Assembly: GCF_040712075.1 (NCBI RefSeq)
Contig: NZ_JBFCVL010000002.1
Span: forward strand, 310,001-374,000
Direction of reading: 5' to 3'
DNA: 64,000 nt
Origin: Fodinicurvata sp. EGI_FJ10296
GTDB taxonomy: Bacteria; Pseudomonadota; Alphaproteobacteria; DSM-16000; Inquilinaceae
Of this stretch, positions 40,861-50,705 are shown in pieces. A program made the position numbers and the translations under genes. The notes below the pieces were generated by a model. It had not been told where the DNA came from, did no database searches, and saw only the letters and a program-made list of their open reading frames with translations. Within the stretch, counting starts at the first letter, position 1. Each line of letters begins with the position of its first letter.

Positions 40861-43158
40861 TCATACCGATGATGCGCTCTCCATCTCGCGCTGAAGGTTG
40901 CGGGTGTACTGCGCCCGTCCCGTCAGGTACGGCGCCGGCCAGGGTTGCTGCTCGTAGCCCAGTTTTGCCGCCGCATGCAGGGTGAAGAACGGGTCCGACA
41001 AGTGTGGTCGGGCCAACGCGACAAGGTCGGCACGCCCCGCAGCCAGAATCGAGTTTATCTGATCTGAATCCGAGATATTGCCGACGGCAATGGTGGCAAC
41101 GCCGACTTCGTTACGAATCATGTCCGCATATGGAGTCTGGAACATCCGCCCGTAGACGGGCTTTGCTTCCGGCGTCGTCTGGCCGGCCGAGACGTCGACG
41201 ATGTCCACACCGTGGTCGCGGAAAGCCTTGGCAATGGCCACCGCCTCTTCCAGCGTGATGCCGCCGTCGTGCCAATCCGTTGCAGAAATACGCACCGACA
41301 TCGGCCGTTCTTCAGGCCAGATCGCCCGCACGGCGTCGAACACCTGTAGCGGAAACCGCAACCGGTTGTGAAGCGCCCCTCCGTATTCATCCTCGCGCTT
41401 ATTGGTTACCGGCGTGATGAAGGCCGACAGTAGATAGCCATGAGCACAGTGAAGCTCCAGCATGTCGAAACCGGCTTCGATCGCGCGCCGCGTGGCGGCT
41501 TCGAAATCGGCAATCACCCTGTCCATATCGGCGCGCGTACACGGCGTCGGCACCTGATTGCCAGGCTGCCAGGCGACGGCAGACGCACTGATCAGTGGCC
41601 AGTTGCCGTCATCGAGCGGCTCGTCCATACCCTCCCAGCCAAGCTTGGTTGACCCCTTCGGACCCGCATGGCCAAGCTGAAGGCAGACCCTGGCCTCGCC
41701 ATTCGCATGTACGAAATCGACGATCCGCTTGTACTGGGCGGTGTGTTCGTCGGTCCAGAGCCCGCAGCAGCCCGGCGTGATGCGGGCATCGGGCGACACA
41801 CAGGTCATCTCGGTATAGATCAGGCCGGCACCGCCCAACGCCCGGCTGCCGAAGTGAACCAGATGGAAATCGTTGGGCGTTCCGTCCTTGGCGCTATACA
41901 TCGCCATGGGCGACATGACGACGCGATTGGCCAGATCCATTGATCGCAAGCGATACGGCGTGAACATCGGCGGAATGGGCTGTTGCACGGGATGTCCGGT
42001 GGCCCTTTCCGCGAACCAGGTTTCCATGCCCTCAAGATAGTCCCGGTCGCGCAGGCGCAGATTTTCGTGGCTGACCCGCTGACTTCGGGTCAGCAACGAA
42101 TAGGCGAACTGTTCGGCCTCCAAACCGGTATAGCGCCGGACGTTCTCGAACCATTCGGTTGAATTGCGCGCGGCTGACTGAAGCTTCAGCACCTCGACCC
42201 GGCGCTCGTCTTCGTATTCCCGAAGCGCGGTGGCGAGGTCCGTAACAGGATTTTTCAGCTTCTGTGCCAGGCCGATGGCGTCTTCCAGCGCCAGCTTGGT
42301 GCCCGACCCGATCGAGAAATGGGCGGAATGGGCGGCATCGCCCATAAGCACCACGTTATCCTTGATCCACGTCTTGTTGGTGATGCGCGGAAAGTTGATC
42401 CACGCCGCCGAGCCACGAAGATGCGCAGCGTTGGATTCCAGGTGATGCCCGTCCAGATACTTGCTGAAAAGGCTCTCGCAGAACGCGATGCCTTCTTCCT
42501 TCTCCATCCGGTCGATGCCGGCCTTGCGCCAGGTATCCTCGTGGGTCTCGACGATGAATGTCGACATCTCGTCGTTGAATCGATAGGCGTGCGCCTGGAA
42601 CCAGCCCCATTCGGTTTCTTCGAAGATGAAGGTGAACGCTTCGAACAGCTTCTTCGTACCGAGCCAGATGAACCGGCATTTCCGCTGATCGATATCGGGC
42701 TGAAAATGGTCGGCGTATTGCGTCCGGATACGGCTGTTCAGACCGTCGCTGGCGACGATCAGGTCAGCGTCGGGAAATTCGCCGATATCCTCGACATTGC
42801 GCTCGAATTCCAGCGTCACGCCCAGTTCTTCGGCCCGCTCCTGGAGGATGTTCAGGAGCTTTTTGCGATGGATGCCGCAGAAACCATGGCCCGTTGAACG
42901 GATCACCCGTCCCTTGAAGTGAACGTCGATATCGTCCCAATGGGCGAAACTGTCGATGATCCGGCCCTGGCTGACATCGTCGCCATTTGCGAGATTGCGC
43001 AGCGTCTCGTCCGAAAAGACCACGCCCCACCCGAAGGTGTCATAAGGCCTGTTGCGCTCGATCACGGTGATATCGTGAGCGGGGTTTGCCTTCTTCATCA
43101 GAATCGCGAAGTACAGCCCCGAAGGCCCTCCGCCGATGCAGACGATCTTCATTGCCAT
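40861..43158 (-). CDS. 2-aminobenzoyl-CoA monooxygenase/reductase-like (bifunctional salicylyl-CoA 5-hydroxylase/oxidoreductase family)
   Basis: A 765-residue two-domain flavoenzyme. Residues 1-385 are a class A FAD monooxygenase ([11 protein letters not shown] at 8-18, the DG motif VASDGLNS, and the GD motif [18 protein letters not shown]). Residues about 395-750 are an Old Yellow Enzyme-type FMN reductase ([38 protein letters not shown]). The fusion is that of Azoarcus 2-aminobenzoyl-CoA monooxygenase/reductase, which hydroxylates and reduces the ring of the CoA thioester. The CoA ligase and beta-oxidation genes around it support this. A palindrome lies 30-40 bp upstream. Confidence 0.87.
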   Translation of the reverse strand: MAMKIVCIGGGPSGLYFAILMKKANPAHDITVIERNRPYDTFGWGVVFSDETLRNLANGDDVSQGRIIDSFAHWDDIDVHFKGRVIRSTGHGFCGIHRKKLLNILQERAEELGVTLEFERNVEDIGEFPDADLIVASDGLNSRIRTQYADHFQPDIDQRKCRFIWLGTKKLFEAFTFIFEETEWGWFQAHAYRFNDEMSTFIVETHEDTWRKAGIDRMEKEEGIAFCESLFSKYLDGHHLESNAAHLRGSAAWINFPRITNKTWIKDNVVLMGDAAHSAHFSIGSGTKLALEDAIGLAQKLKNPVTDLATALREYEDERRVEVLKLQSAARNSTEWFENVRRYTGLEAEQFAYSLLTRSQRVSHENLRLRDRDYLEGMETWFAERATGHPVQQPIPPMFTPYRLRSMDLANRVVMSPMAMYSAKDGTPNDFHLVHFGSRALGGAGLIYTEMTCVSPDARITPGCCGLWTDEHTAQYKRIVDFVHANGEARVCLQLGHAGPKGSTKLGWEGMDEPLDDGNWPLISASAVAWQPGNQVPTPCTRADMDRVIADFEAATRRAIEAGFDMLELHCAHGYLLSAFITPVTNKREDEYGGALHNRLRFPLQVFDAVRAIWPEERPMSVRISATDWHDGGITLEEAVAIAKAFRDHGVDIVDVSAGQTTPEAKPVYGRMFQTPYADMIRNEVGVATIAVGNISDSDQINSILAAGRADLVALARPHLSDPFFTLHAAAKLGYEQQPWPAPYLTGRAQYTRNLQREMESASSV

Positions 43159-43187
43159 GACCGTGCCTCCGTTTCGACTGCTATTAG

Positions 43188-43211
43188 TTTAGGCCTAAAA
43201 TATTGGCGCGC
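43188..43211. promoter_or_regulatory. Operator-like palindrome TTTAGGCCTAAA plus TTGGCGCGC
   Basis: A perfect 12-bp palindrome (43188-43199) is followed by TTGGCGCGC (43203-43211) in front of the monooxygenase/reductase gene. The SDR gene at the other end of the locus has TTTAAGTCTAAA and TTGGCGCGC in the same order (54117-54143). A common regulator, probably the locus-encoded MarR protein, is implied. Confidence 0.6.
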
Positions 43212-43238
43212 AAGCGGCCACCGGTCGCAGGTTCGACG

Positions 43239-43655
43239 TTACCCGGCAGCAGGAAGCACGGCGGTGGCCTCGATCTCGACTTTCGCAAGCGATTCCGCCA
43301 GTGCCGATACCTGCACCAGGGTCATCGCCGGAAAATGCTTGCCCAGAACGTCGCGATAGACAGCGCCAAGTTCCTTCTGGCCTGCGCGATACTCGGTGAC
43401 GTCGGTCACATACCAGGTCAGCCGGACGATGTGCTCGGGACCACCGCCAGCCTCTTCAAGGATCGTCACGATATTCTCCAGCGCCTGACGCGTCTGACCC
43501 AGGAAATCGCGCGCAACGAATTCCTGATCGGCCGTCCAGCCGATCTGGCCGCCGAGATACAGCACTTGCCCGCTGGCCATCACGGCATTCGAATAGCCTC
43601 TTGGCCGCGGCCAGGACGACGGATTGACGATAGTGTGATCGTTCGAATTTGACAT
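43239..43655 (-). CDS. RidA/YjgF family protein
   Basis: A 138-residue trimeric RidA-fold protein (PRGYSNAVMASGQVLYLGGQIGW; the LTWYVTDVTEY strand; a C-terminal KVEIEATAVLP). Canonical RidA hydrolyses enamine/imine intermediates; it would be suited to an aminated cyclohexene-CoA intermediate, but this is inference. The arginine typical of deaminating RidA proteins is not clearly placed. The start is the ATG at 43655, 20 bp after the thioesterase stop. Confidence 0.85.
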   Translation of the reverse strand: MSNSNDHTIVNPSSWPRPRGYSNAVMASGQVLYLGGQIGWTADQEFVARDFLGQTRQALENIVTILEEAGGGPEHIVRLTWYVTDVTEYRAGQKELGAVYRDVLGKHFPAMTLVQVSALAESLAKVEIEATAVLPAAG

Positions 43656-43675
43656 CGTTAAACGTGCTCCGGGTG

Positions 43676-44167
43676 TTAGGGACGGTCGATCGCGATCGGA
43701 CCGCATGCCGTCAAATAGGTCTCCAACGCGTCGCGCAGAAAATCGGGGATGGCGATCGACCGGCCGCTGTCCAGATCGGTTGTGACCAGGACAATGCGGC
43801 CTTCAAGGCGGCGTTCGCCATCGATATGCCCGACAATGGCAAGATCGACCGACGACCCGCCGATCCGCCGGATCAGCGGGGTCATGCCCATCATCTCGCC
43901 CATCCGGGTCGGGCGATGATAGGTGCATTCCGCCCGCACCGTCGGCAGTCCAAAACGGCGTTCGAGAAGGAATCCCGCATAGGGAATGCCCAGCCGGTCG
44001 CAGAACCAGTCCTCGACCACGCCGTTGAACATGTCGAAATACCGCGGATAGTATACGATCCCCGCCGGGTCGCAGTGCGAAAACCGGATACGGAACCGTG
44101 CGGTAAACGCTTCGGCCGGGATGATGATCGTCCCGTTATCGGAGCCGCCTCTACCTTCAGCCATCAT
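43676..44167 (-). CDS. Acyl-CoA thioesterase, 4HBT hot-dog family
   Basis: A 163-residue 4-hydroxybenzoyl-CoA thioesterase-type hot-dog. The active-site signature HCDPAGIVYYPRYFDMFN (about 31-48) has the catalytic aspartate D33 in the Pseudomonas-type 4HBT context. It presumably releases dead-end aromatic acyl-CoA and saves CoA. The start (44167) overlaps the livF stop in an ATGA junction. Confidence 0.88.
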   Translation of the reverse strand: MMAEGRGGSDNGTIIIPAEAFTARFRIRFSHCDPAGIVYYPRYFDMFNGVVEDWFCDRLGIPYAGFLLERRFGLPTVRAECTYHRPTRMGEMMGMTPLIRRIGGSSVDLAIVGHIDGERRLEGRIVLVTTDLDSGRSIAIPDFLRDALETYLTACGPIAIDRP

Positions 44168-44865
44168 ATCCCCAGATACCGCTGTTTCAGACTGGCGTCG
44201 GCTCTGAAGGCGCCGCTGTCGCCGGACCACACCGGCCGGCCACGCTCGATGATCACATGGTGATCGGCAATCTTCAGCAGGGCCTCGACATTCTTGTCGA
44301 CGACCAGAATTGACTGCCCCTCGGCCTTGAGCGCGGTCAGACAGCCCCAGATCTCCTGGCGGATGAGCGGGGCAAGCCCCTCGGTCGCTTCGTCCAGAAT
44401 CAGCAGCCTGGGGTTCGTCATCAGCGCGCGGCCGATCGCCAGCATCTGCTGCTCGCCGCCGGAAAGCTGCCCGCCCATGTTCCGGCGCCGCTCGGCCAGA
44501 CGCGGGAAGAAGCCGAACACGCGATCCAGGGTCCAGGGGTCGGCGCGGCCATGGCGGTTGGCGGCTGTCGCGACAAGGTTTTCGGTCACGTCGAGATTGC
44601 CGAAGATCTGCCGGCCTTCCGGCACGATGCCGATGCCCTGCTGTGCAATCCGATAGGCCGGCAGCCCGGTAACGTCGCGGCCATCGAAATGGACGGTGCC
44701 AGACAGGGGGCGCACCAGCCCCAGGATCGAACGGATGGTCGTCGTCTTGCCCATGCCGTTGCGGCCCAGCAGCGTGACCACCTGGCCCTCGTCCACCGAC
44801 AGCGTCATGCCGAACAGGACCCTGGAATCACCATAGGCAGTATGGATGTCTCGTATATCGAGCAT
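44164..44865 (-). CDS. livF: Branched-chain/aromatic ABC transporter ATP-binding protein LivF
   Basis: A 233-residue ABC ATPase of the LivF type: Walker A GRNGMGKTT (34-42), signature LSGGEQQMLAIGRAL (134-148), Walker B LLILDEATEGL (154-164). In the usual enzyme the switch residue is His; here ILVVDKNVEAL has Asn at that place, as is common in LivF. It works with LivG, LivH, LivM and the binding protein to import a pathway substrate. It starts 2 bp after the livG stop. Confidence 0.92.
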   Translation of the reverse strand: MLDIRDIHTAYGDSRVLFGMTLSVDEGQVVTLLGRNGMGKTTTIRSILGLVRPLSGTVHFDGRDVTGLPAYRIAQQGIGIVPEGRQIFGNLDVTENLVATAANRHGRADPWTLDRVFGFFPRLAERRRNMGGQLSGGEQQMLAIGRALMTNPRLLILDEATEGLAPLIRQEIWGCLTALKAEGQSILVVDKNVEALLKIADHHVIIERGRPVWSGDSGAFRADASLKQRYLGI

Positions 44866-44867
44866 CG

Positions 44868-45626
44868 TCAAAGCGCGCCCTCCCCGCCGAGATAGGCTTC
44901 CTGAACCGCCTTGTCGTTGCGGATTTCCGATGGCGGACCGCTGGCGATCGCCCGGCCGTAAACCAGCACAGTGACGTCGTCGGCGAGTGCCCATATGGTG
45001 TCCATGTCGTGTTCGATCAGCAGAATCGAGACACTGCCCCGAAGTCTTTTCAGCAACGAGACGATGCGGGCGGACTCCGTTGTGCCCATGCCGGCCATCG
45101 GCTCGTCCAGCAGCAGCAGGCGCGGGCGCGTGGCCAGCGCCATGGCGATCTCCAATTGACGCTTTTCGCCATGGGCCAGATTGGCCGCCAGCGTCTCCGC
45201 CCGATGATCCAGGCCGACCTGTACCAACCGGTCCATAGCCGGCATCGTCAGAAGCGGATCGATCGCTGCATTGCGCCAGAAACGAAAGCTGTGCCCCTGA
45301 TGCGCCTGGACGGCCAGCGACACGTTGTCGATCACGGAAAAGGACGGAAAGATGCTGGTGATCTGGAATGAACGGGCGACGCCGAGATGCGGGCGCTTGT
45401 GGGCCGGGACGCCGACGATGTCGTTGCCTTCGAACAGGATGCGCCCGGAATCCGGTTTGATCTCGCCGGTCAACTGGCCGATCAACGTCGTCTTTCCTGC
45501 GCCATTCGGGCCAATCACGGCGTGGGTCCGCCCCTTGCCGACCGTCAGCGACAGATGATCGGTCGCGGTAATACCACCGAAGCGTTTCACCAGATCCTGA
45601 ACTTCGAGGATGGGCTCCTCCGTCAT
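44868..45626 (-). CDS. livG: Branched-chain/aromatic ABC transporter ATP-binding protein LivG
   Basis: A 252-residue ATPase of LivG type. Walker A GPNGAGKTT, the long insert with FQITSIFPSFSVIDNV, signature ANLAHGEKRQLEIAMAL, Walker B LLLLDEPMAGMG and the switch histidine in LIEHDMDTI are all present. Start overlaps the livM stop by four bases. Confidence 0.93.
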   Translation of the reverse strand: MTEEPILEVQDLVKRFGGITATDHLSLTVGKGRTHAVIGPNGAGKTTLIGQLTGEIKPDSGRILFEGNDIVGVPAHKRPHLGVARSFQITSIFPSFSVIDNVSLAVQAHQGHSFRFWRNAAIDPLLTMPAMDRLVQVGLDHRAETLAANLAHGEKRQLEIAMALATRPRLLLLDEPMAGMGTTESARIVSLLKRLRGSVSILLIEHDMDTIWALADDVTVLVYGRAIASGPPSEIRNDKAVQEAYLGGEGAL

Positions 45627-46726
45627 ACCGGCCTCCCCGTATCGGTCGCCGGTTCGACGGATACATCGGCATCCTTCGGCCGGTCAGGTTCGGTCAGGTC
45701 TGCTCCGGTCAGATCGGGGGCCAGCATCGGGCCGCCCGTCTGGCCACGCAGCGCCCCGTACAAACCGTTGCGGGCGAACAGAACGATGAACAAAAGGATC
45801 GGGCCAAGCAGTATCTGCCAGTGCTCCCCCCACCCGTCGCGGACATGGTTCAGGATCTCCGGGATGAATTCTTCAAGCAGAACGAATGCGGCCGCACCGA
45901 AAACCGGGCCGAACAGCGTGCCGATGCCGCCCAGAACGACCATGACGATCAGCTCGCCCGATTGGGTCCAGGACAGATAGGACGGCCCCACGAACATCGT
46001 ATAGTTCGCCAGCAGGGCGCCAGAGACACCGGCGGCCGCCCCGGCAATGACGAATGCGGCCAGGCGATAACGATAGACGGGGAAGCCCAGCGCCGTCATT
46101 CGCCGCTCGTTATCCTTGGCACCCCGGAGCACACGCCCAAACCGGGAATGGACGACCCGATAGCCGATGAAGAGAAACGCCAGCAGCAGGCCCAGACACA
46201 CGAAATAGAAGACGGCATGATCGTGCAGGTCGACGACACCGCCCGGCATCTCGTTGCGGTTCCATAGCGCCAACCCGTCCTCGCCGCCGTACTTTCGCGC
46301 CGCCACCATCAGGAAGTACAGCATCTGCGCAAACGCCAGCGTGATCATGATGAACGATATGCCCCGCGTCCTGAGACAGATCGCACCGATGACCAGCGCG
46401 AACATGGCCGACACCACAGCCGCCATCGCAAGTATGGCAAGGAAGCTCTGCGTGGCGTCGAGGCCCAGGATCGGTTCGGCGTTGAAATCGTGATAGAACA
46501 TGATGCCGACGACATAGCCGCCAAGCCCCACGAAGGCGGCGTGACCAAAGCTGACCATCCCACCGAAGCCGAGGATCAGGTCGAGGCTGACAGCCGCCAG
46601 CGCCAGGATAAGGATGCGCGCGGCCAGCCGGATGTAAAACGAGTTCCCGGTGGCTTCCGCCACCATCGGCAACAACAGCAGCACGGCCAGCGTGATCAGC
46701 AGGACGATCTTTTCACGTGTGCGCAT
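45623..46726 (-). CDS. livM: Branched-chain/aromatic ABC transporter permease LivM
   Basis: A 367-residue permease with about eight to ten helices. SLDLILGFGGMVSFGHAAFVGLGGYVVGI near the N-terminus and the EAA-like NERRMTALGFPVYRYRLAAFVIAGAAAG loop are LivM signatures. A hydrophilic C-terminal tail of about 45 residues, rich in Asp, Thr and Pro, is longer than usual. It lies three bases downstream of livH. Confidence 0.92.
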   Translation of the reverse strand: MRTREKIVLLITLAVLLLLPMVAEATGNSFYIRLAARILILALAAVSLDLILGFGGMVSFGHAAFVGLGGYVVGIMFYHDFNAEPILGLDATQSFLAILAMAAVVSAMFALVIGAICLRTRGISFIMITLAFAQMLYFLMVAARKYGGEDGLALWNRNEMPGGVVDLHDHAVFYFVCLGLLLAFLFIGYRVVHSRFGRVLRGAKDNERRMTALGFPVYRYRLAAFVIAGAAAGVSGALLANYTMFVGPSYLSWTQSGELIVMVVLGGIGTLFGPVFGAAAFVLLEEFIPEILNHVRDGWGEHWQILLGPILLFIVLFARNGLYGALRGQTGGPMLAPDLTGADLTEPDRPKDADVSVEPATDTGRPV

Positions 46727-46729
46727 CGA

Positions 46730-47647
46730 TCAGACCTTAACCGGGAACAGGCCGCGCGGCCTGAAGAACAGAACCGCTGCCATCAGAATGTAGATCGACA
46801 TCGACGCGATGGCCGATCCGACCCCCTGGGCCGCCGTTGAGCCGGTCAACGCAAACATCGCGCCAGGAAGCAGCACGCGGCCGAAGGTGTCGACCAGCCC
46901 GACCAGAATGGCGCCGACCATGGCCCCGCGGATCGACCCGATGCCGCCGATCACGATCACGACGAATGTCAGGATCAGGATCTGCTCGCCCATCCCCACC
47001 TGCACCGAGTATATCGGCCCGGCCATCGCACCGGCCAGCGCCGCCAGTCCTGCCCCCAGGGCAAAGACCAGCGAATACAGCAGCTTGATGTTGACGCCCA
47101 GTGCGGTGACCATCTCGCGATTGCTGGCGCCGGCGCGGATCAGCATGCCGAGACGGGTTCGGGAGATCATCAGCCACAGGCCGATCGCGACCAGGAAGCC
47201 GACGACGATGATGGCCAGGCGGTAGGCGGGGTATTCCAGGTCGGGGCCGAACATGATCCGGCCGGAAAGAAATTCCGGCACGCCCATGAAGATCGGCACC
47301 GGGCCCCAGATGATCTTGACCAACTCGTTGAAGAACAGGATCAAGCCGAAGGTCGCCAGCACCTGATCCAGATGATCGCGCTGATAGAGCGTCCTCAGCG
47401 CAACCATTTCGACCAGCAGGCCGACCAGCGCCGCCAGCGGCAGTGCGAACAGAACCGCCAGCAGGAAGCTGTCGAACACGCCGACGAAGGTCGCGGTCAG
47501 ATAGGCGCCGATCATATAGAACGAGCCGTGGGCGAGATTGATCATGTCCATGATGCCGAAGACGAGCGTCAGCCCGGCGGCCATCAGGAACAGGGTCACG
47601 CCCAGTTGAAACCCGTTCAGCGTCTGCACGATGGCAAGAGCCGTCAT
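46730..47647 (-). CDS. livH: Branched-chain/aromatic ABC transporter permease LivH
   Basis: A 305-residue permease with LTLVFGIMDMINLAHGSFYMIGAY, the LivH N-terminal signature, and an EAA-like loop (RAGASNREMVTALGVNIKLLYSLVFALGA). It pairs with LivM in the membrane. A strong hairpin (47700-47723) separates it from the binding-protein gene upstream. Confidence 0.93.
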   Translation of the reverse strand: MTALAIVQTLNGFQLGVTLFLMAAGLTLVFGIMDMINLAHGSFYMIGAYLTATFVGVFDSFLLAVLFALPLAALVGLLVEMVALRTLYQRDHLDQVLATFGLILFFNELVKIIWGPVPIFMGVPEFLSGRIMFGPDLEYPAYRLAIIVVGFLVAIGLWLMISRTRLGMLIRAGASNREMVTALGVNIKLLYSLVFALGAGLAALAGAMAGPIYSVQVGMGEQILILTFVVIVIGGIGSIRGAMVGAILVGLVDTFGRVLLPGAMFALTGSTAAQGVGSAIASMSIYILMAAVLFFRPRGLFPVKV

Positions 47648-47699
47648 TGTCGCGCTCAGCCTTTTCGATTGTGCCGGTGGTAAAAATGAACCGATGGTC

Positions 47700-47723
47700 G
47701 GGGCGGTGCCGTGACGCCGCCCC
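47700..47723 (-). terminator. Intercistronic hairpin between the binding-protein gene and livH
   Basis: GGGGCGG (47700-47706) pairs with CCGCCCC (47717-47723) over a 10-nt loop. There is no T-run. In such operons an intercistronic stem often raises binding-protein mRNA over permease mRNA; attenuation or 3'-end protection is inferred. Confidence 0.4.
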
Positions 47724-47733
47724 GCCGCCGCCG

Positions 47734-48918
47734 CTACATCGCGCAGTCCTGATGATACGCGTCAGCATGGTCTTCGAAGATCGTGCTGACGAGCCGGTTG
47801 GTGATCCGCCCTTCGTCATCCATGACGACCTCGCGCAGGTAATAATCCTGGATCGGATAGTGGTTATTGTTGAACTCGAAATCGCCACGGACGCTGTCGA
47901 AATCGGCCTGACGCAACGCCTCGCGGAAGGCGTCCTTGTCCGAAACGTCGCCGCCGGTGATGTTGAGGGCGCTGTCGATCAGAAGCGCGGCGTCGTAACC
48001 CTGCGATGCGTAGAGCGACGGCAGACGATCGTATCGCTCCTCGAATCCCTCGACGAAGCGGGCATTGACTTCGTTGTCCAGATCCGGGCTCCACTGCGAC
48101 GTGTTGCGCACACCCATCGCCGCCTCGCCCACGGCCGGCAGCAAATCCTGCGAGAACGAGAACGCCGGTCCGAACAGTGGCGTCGTTTCCTTCAGGCCCG
48201 CCTGTTCGTACTGGCGGATAAAGTTGATGCCCATACCGCCCGGATAGAAGATATAGACGGCGTCCGGGTCTTCGGACTGCAACTGTGAGAGTTCAGCGGC
48301 ATAGTCGAGCTGCCCCAGCGGCGTGTAAACCTCGTCGACGACGTCATCGCCATAGAACCGCTTGAAGCCCGCCAGCGCATCGCGCCCGGCCGGATAGTTC
48401 GGTGCCATGATGTAAACGCGCTCGTAGCCCTCGTCGCGGACGTGCTGGCCCATGGCTTCGTGGTTGTTGTCGTTCTGCCAGGCGACATTGAAGAAGAACG
48501 GATTGCACTGCGCGCCGGCCAGTTCCGACGGTCCGGCGTTGACGCTGACGAAGAACGTCTCGCTGCGGGCCAGCGTCGGCATCACTGCCAGCGCAAGATT
48601 GGACCAGATCACCCCGGTGACGATGTCGACCTCGTCGCGCTCGACCATGCGCCCGGCCAGTTCCACAGCAACGCTTGGTTCCTGCTGGTCGTCACCTTCG
48701 AAGATCACGGGCTCCAGCCCGCCCAGCGTACCACCCAGATGCTCGATACCGAGTTGGAATCCGTCGCGGGCGTCGATGCCCAGCCCCGAACCCGGTCCGG
48801 ACAAGGTTGTGATCATGCCGATCCGGACTTCACCGGACTGGTCGGCGACGGCGGCGCCGCTGCCGGCCGCGAGCAACGCTGCGGCTGCAACTGTGGTAAG
48901 GGATGCGAATTTCATCAT
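47734..48918 (-). CDS. Liv-type ABC transporter substrate-binding protein (likely aromatic acid)
   Basis: A 394-residue type I periplasmic binding protein with a signal peptide ending about GAAVA (residue 25). GMITTLSGPGSGLGIDARDGFQLGIEHLGG is the typical first lobe; a disulfide pair is likely (C137 region AQCNPFFFN and the C-terminal DCAM). Homologues beside aromatic-CoA genes bind benzoate-like acids, so 2-aminobenzoate or a related acid is the likely ligand here. It follows the CoA ligase by about 66 bp. Confidence 0.9.
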   Translation of the reverse strand: MMKFASLTTVAAAALLAAGSGAAVADQSGEVRIGMITTLSGPGSGLGIDARDGFQLGIEHLGGTLGGLEPVIFEGDDQQEPSVAVELAGRMVERDEVDIVTGVIWSNLALAVMPTLARSETFFVSVNAGPSELAGAQCNPFFFNVAWQNDNNHEAMGQHVRDEGYERVYIMAPNYPAGRDALAGFKRFYGDDVVDEVYTPLGQLDYAAELSQLQSEDPDAVYIFYPGGMGINFIRQYEQAGLKETTPLFGPAFSFSQDLLPAVGEAAMGVRNTSQWSPDLDNEVNARFVEGFEERYDRLPSLYASQGYDAALLIDSALNITGGDVSDKDAFREALRQADFDSVRGDFEFNNNHYPIQDYYLREVVMDDEGRITNRLVSTIFEDHADAYHQDCAM

Positions 48919-48984
48919 CGGGTGCCTCCTGATATCATTGATTGTTGGTTCGCAATCGCCCGGTTCGCCACCGGCCGGTTGCCA

Positions 48985-50637
48985 CTAGAGTGCCTTGCCT
49001 GTGGCTTCCGCTTCAAGTTGGCGCAGCCGGAACCGCTGAAGTTTTCCGGTTTCGGTCCGGGGCAAATCGGCAACGAAGTCAATGATGCGCGGGTATTTGT
49101 AAGGCGCGATCTCGTCCTTGACGAAATCCTGGAGCGTTTTCGCCAGAACGTCGCTGGGGCTATACCCCTCGCGCAGAATCACGAATGCCTTGGGAACGGC
49201 GCCACGATTCGCATCCGGCGCGCCGACGACCGCGCATTCGCTAACGGATGGATGGGCGAGCAGCGCCTCTTCGACCTCTGGCCCGGCAATGTTGTACCCC
49301 GAGCAGATGATCATGTCGTCGGTGCGCGCCTGGTACCAGAAATAGCCGTCCTCATCCATCAGATAGGCATCACCGGTGACGTTCCATCCGTCCTGCACAT
49401 AGCGCGACTGGCGGTCGTCGGCCAGATACCGGCATCCGGTCGGCCCCCTTACGGCCAATCGGCCGACCGTACCCGGCGGCACTTCGACGTTGTTCTCGTC
49501 GACCACGCGCGCGGTGAACCCCGGCACCGGCTTGCCGGTCGCGCCCGGACGGATATCATCGTCGGCGGCGGAAATGAAGATGTGGAGCATCTCGGTCGCG
49601 CCGATGCCGTCGATGATCCGGATGCCGGTGACCTCCAGGAAGCGCTCCCAGGTCGGCAGCGGCAGCGCCTCGCCGGCGGAAACGCACCGCCGCAGGCTGG
49701 AAAGATCGAACTCCCCTGTCATGTCGATCAATGCCCGCCAGGCTGTCGGCGCGGTAAAACAGACGGTCGTCTTTTCGGCATCGATCAGCGCTGCCAGGCT
49801 TTTCGGCGGCGCGGCCTCCAGCAGATAGGTCGACGCCCCGACGGACATCGGAAACAGCACCAGACCGCCGAGGCCGAAGGTGAACGCCAGCGGCGGACTG
49901 CCGCAGAAGACATCGTCGGCGGTCGGCTTCAGCACATGGCGCGCGAACGTATCGCAGATCGCCAGCAGATCGCGGTGGAAATGCATGGTGCCCTTGGGCT
50001 GCCCGGTCGTGCCCGAGGTAAAGGCGATCAGGCAGACATCGTCAGCGACCGTATCCAGCGGCGCGAAATCCGTCGGCTTGCCGGCCATCATCCCGTCCAG
50101 CGACCCATCGCCCCCGGTTTCGCCGGTCGCGGAGAACCGTACCACGCGGCGCAGATCGCTCCGGCCCACCGCCGCAGCGTCCATCGCATCGGCAAGCCGT
50201 TCATCGGTCAGTGCAATATTGACCCGCGCCGCATCCAGGATATAGCCGAGTTCGCGAGCCCGCAGCAGCGGCATGGTCGGTACGGCAACGCCGCCGGCCT
50301 TGATCACCGCCATGAACGCCGCCACCATCATCGGCGTGTTCGCCGCCCGCAGCATCACCCGTTCGCCCGGCTGCATGGCCAGATCTTCGGTCAACACCCG
50401 GGCCATGCGGTTCGTCCGGGCCAGTAGATCGGAATATGTCCAGCGCGCATCCGGCGACAGGATGCACGGACGGTCGCCGTCGCCGGCCGCGACCCGCTTG
50501 TCCAGAAACTCGTTCACCGCGTTCAGCCGCTCTGGATACTGAAGCTCCGGCAGATCGAAAGTCATCACCGGCCACAGATCCTTCGGCGGCAGGTTATCGC
50601 GCGCAAAAGTATCCCTGTGTGCAGTTGGTTCCGTCAT
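48985..50637 (-). CDS. Benzoate-CoA ligase family protein, likely 2-aminobenzoate-CoA ligase
   Basis: A 550-residue ANL-superfamily adenylate-forming ligase. The AMP-binding P-loop is [18 protein letters not shown] (about 188-205), then the A5 motif [14 protein letters not shown]7 [24 protein letters not shown] and the A10 lysine in [24 protein letters not shown] is characteristic of the benzoate/2-aminobenzoate-CoA ligase group. It would make the CoA thioester that the monooxygenase/reductase uses. The substrate call rests on context. Confidence 0.87.
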   Translation of the reverse strand: MTEPTAHRDTFARDNLPPKDLWPVMTFDLPELQYPERLNAVNEFLDKRVAAGDGDRPCILSPDARWTYSDLLARTNRMARVLTEDLAMQPGERVMLRAANTPMMVAAFMAVIKAGGVAVPTMPLLRARELGYILDAARVNIALTDERLADAMDAAAVGRSDLRRVVRFSATGETGGDGSLDGMMAGKPTDFAPLDTVADDVCLIAFTSGTTGQPKGTMHFHRDLLAICDTFARHVLKPTADDVFCGSPPLAFTFGLGGLVLFPMSVGASTYLLEAAPPKSLAALIDAEKTTVCFTAPTAWRALIDMTGEFDLSSLRRCVSAGEALPLPTWERFLEVTGIRIIDGIGATEMLHIFISAADDDIRPGATGKPVPGFTARVVDENNVEVPPGTVGRLAVRGPTGCRYLADDRQSRYVQDGWNVTGDAYLMDEDGYFWYQARTDDMIICSGYNIAGPEVEEALLAHPSVSECAVVGAPDANRGAVPKAFVILREGYSPSDVLAKTLQDFVKDEIAPYKYPRIIDFVADLPRTETGKLQRFRLRQLEAEATGKAL

Positions 50638-50705
50638 TCATCCAATCCCCGTTCCCGGACCCCGGACAAACCGGCAAGGTCGCAAATCCATCGTCGCCGC
50701 GATCG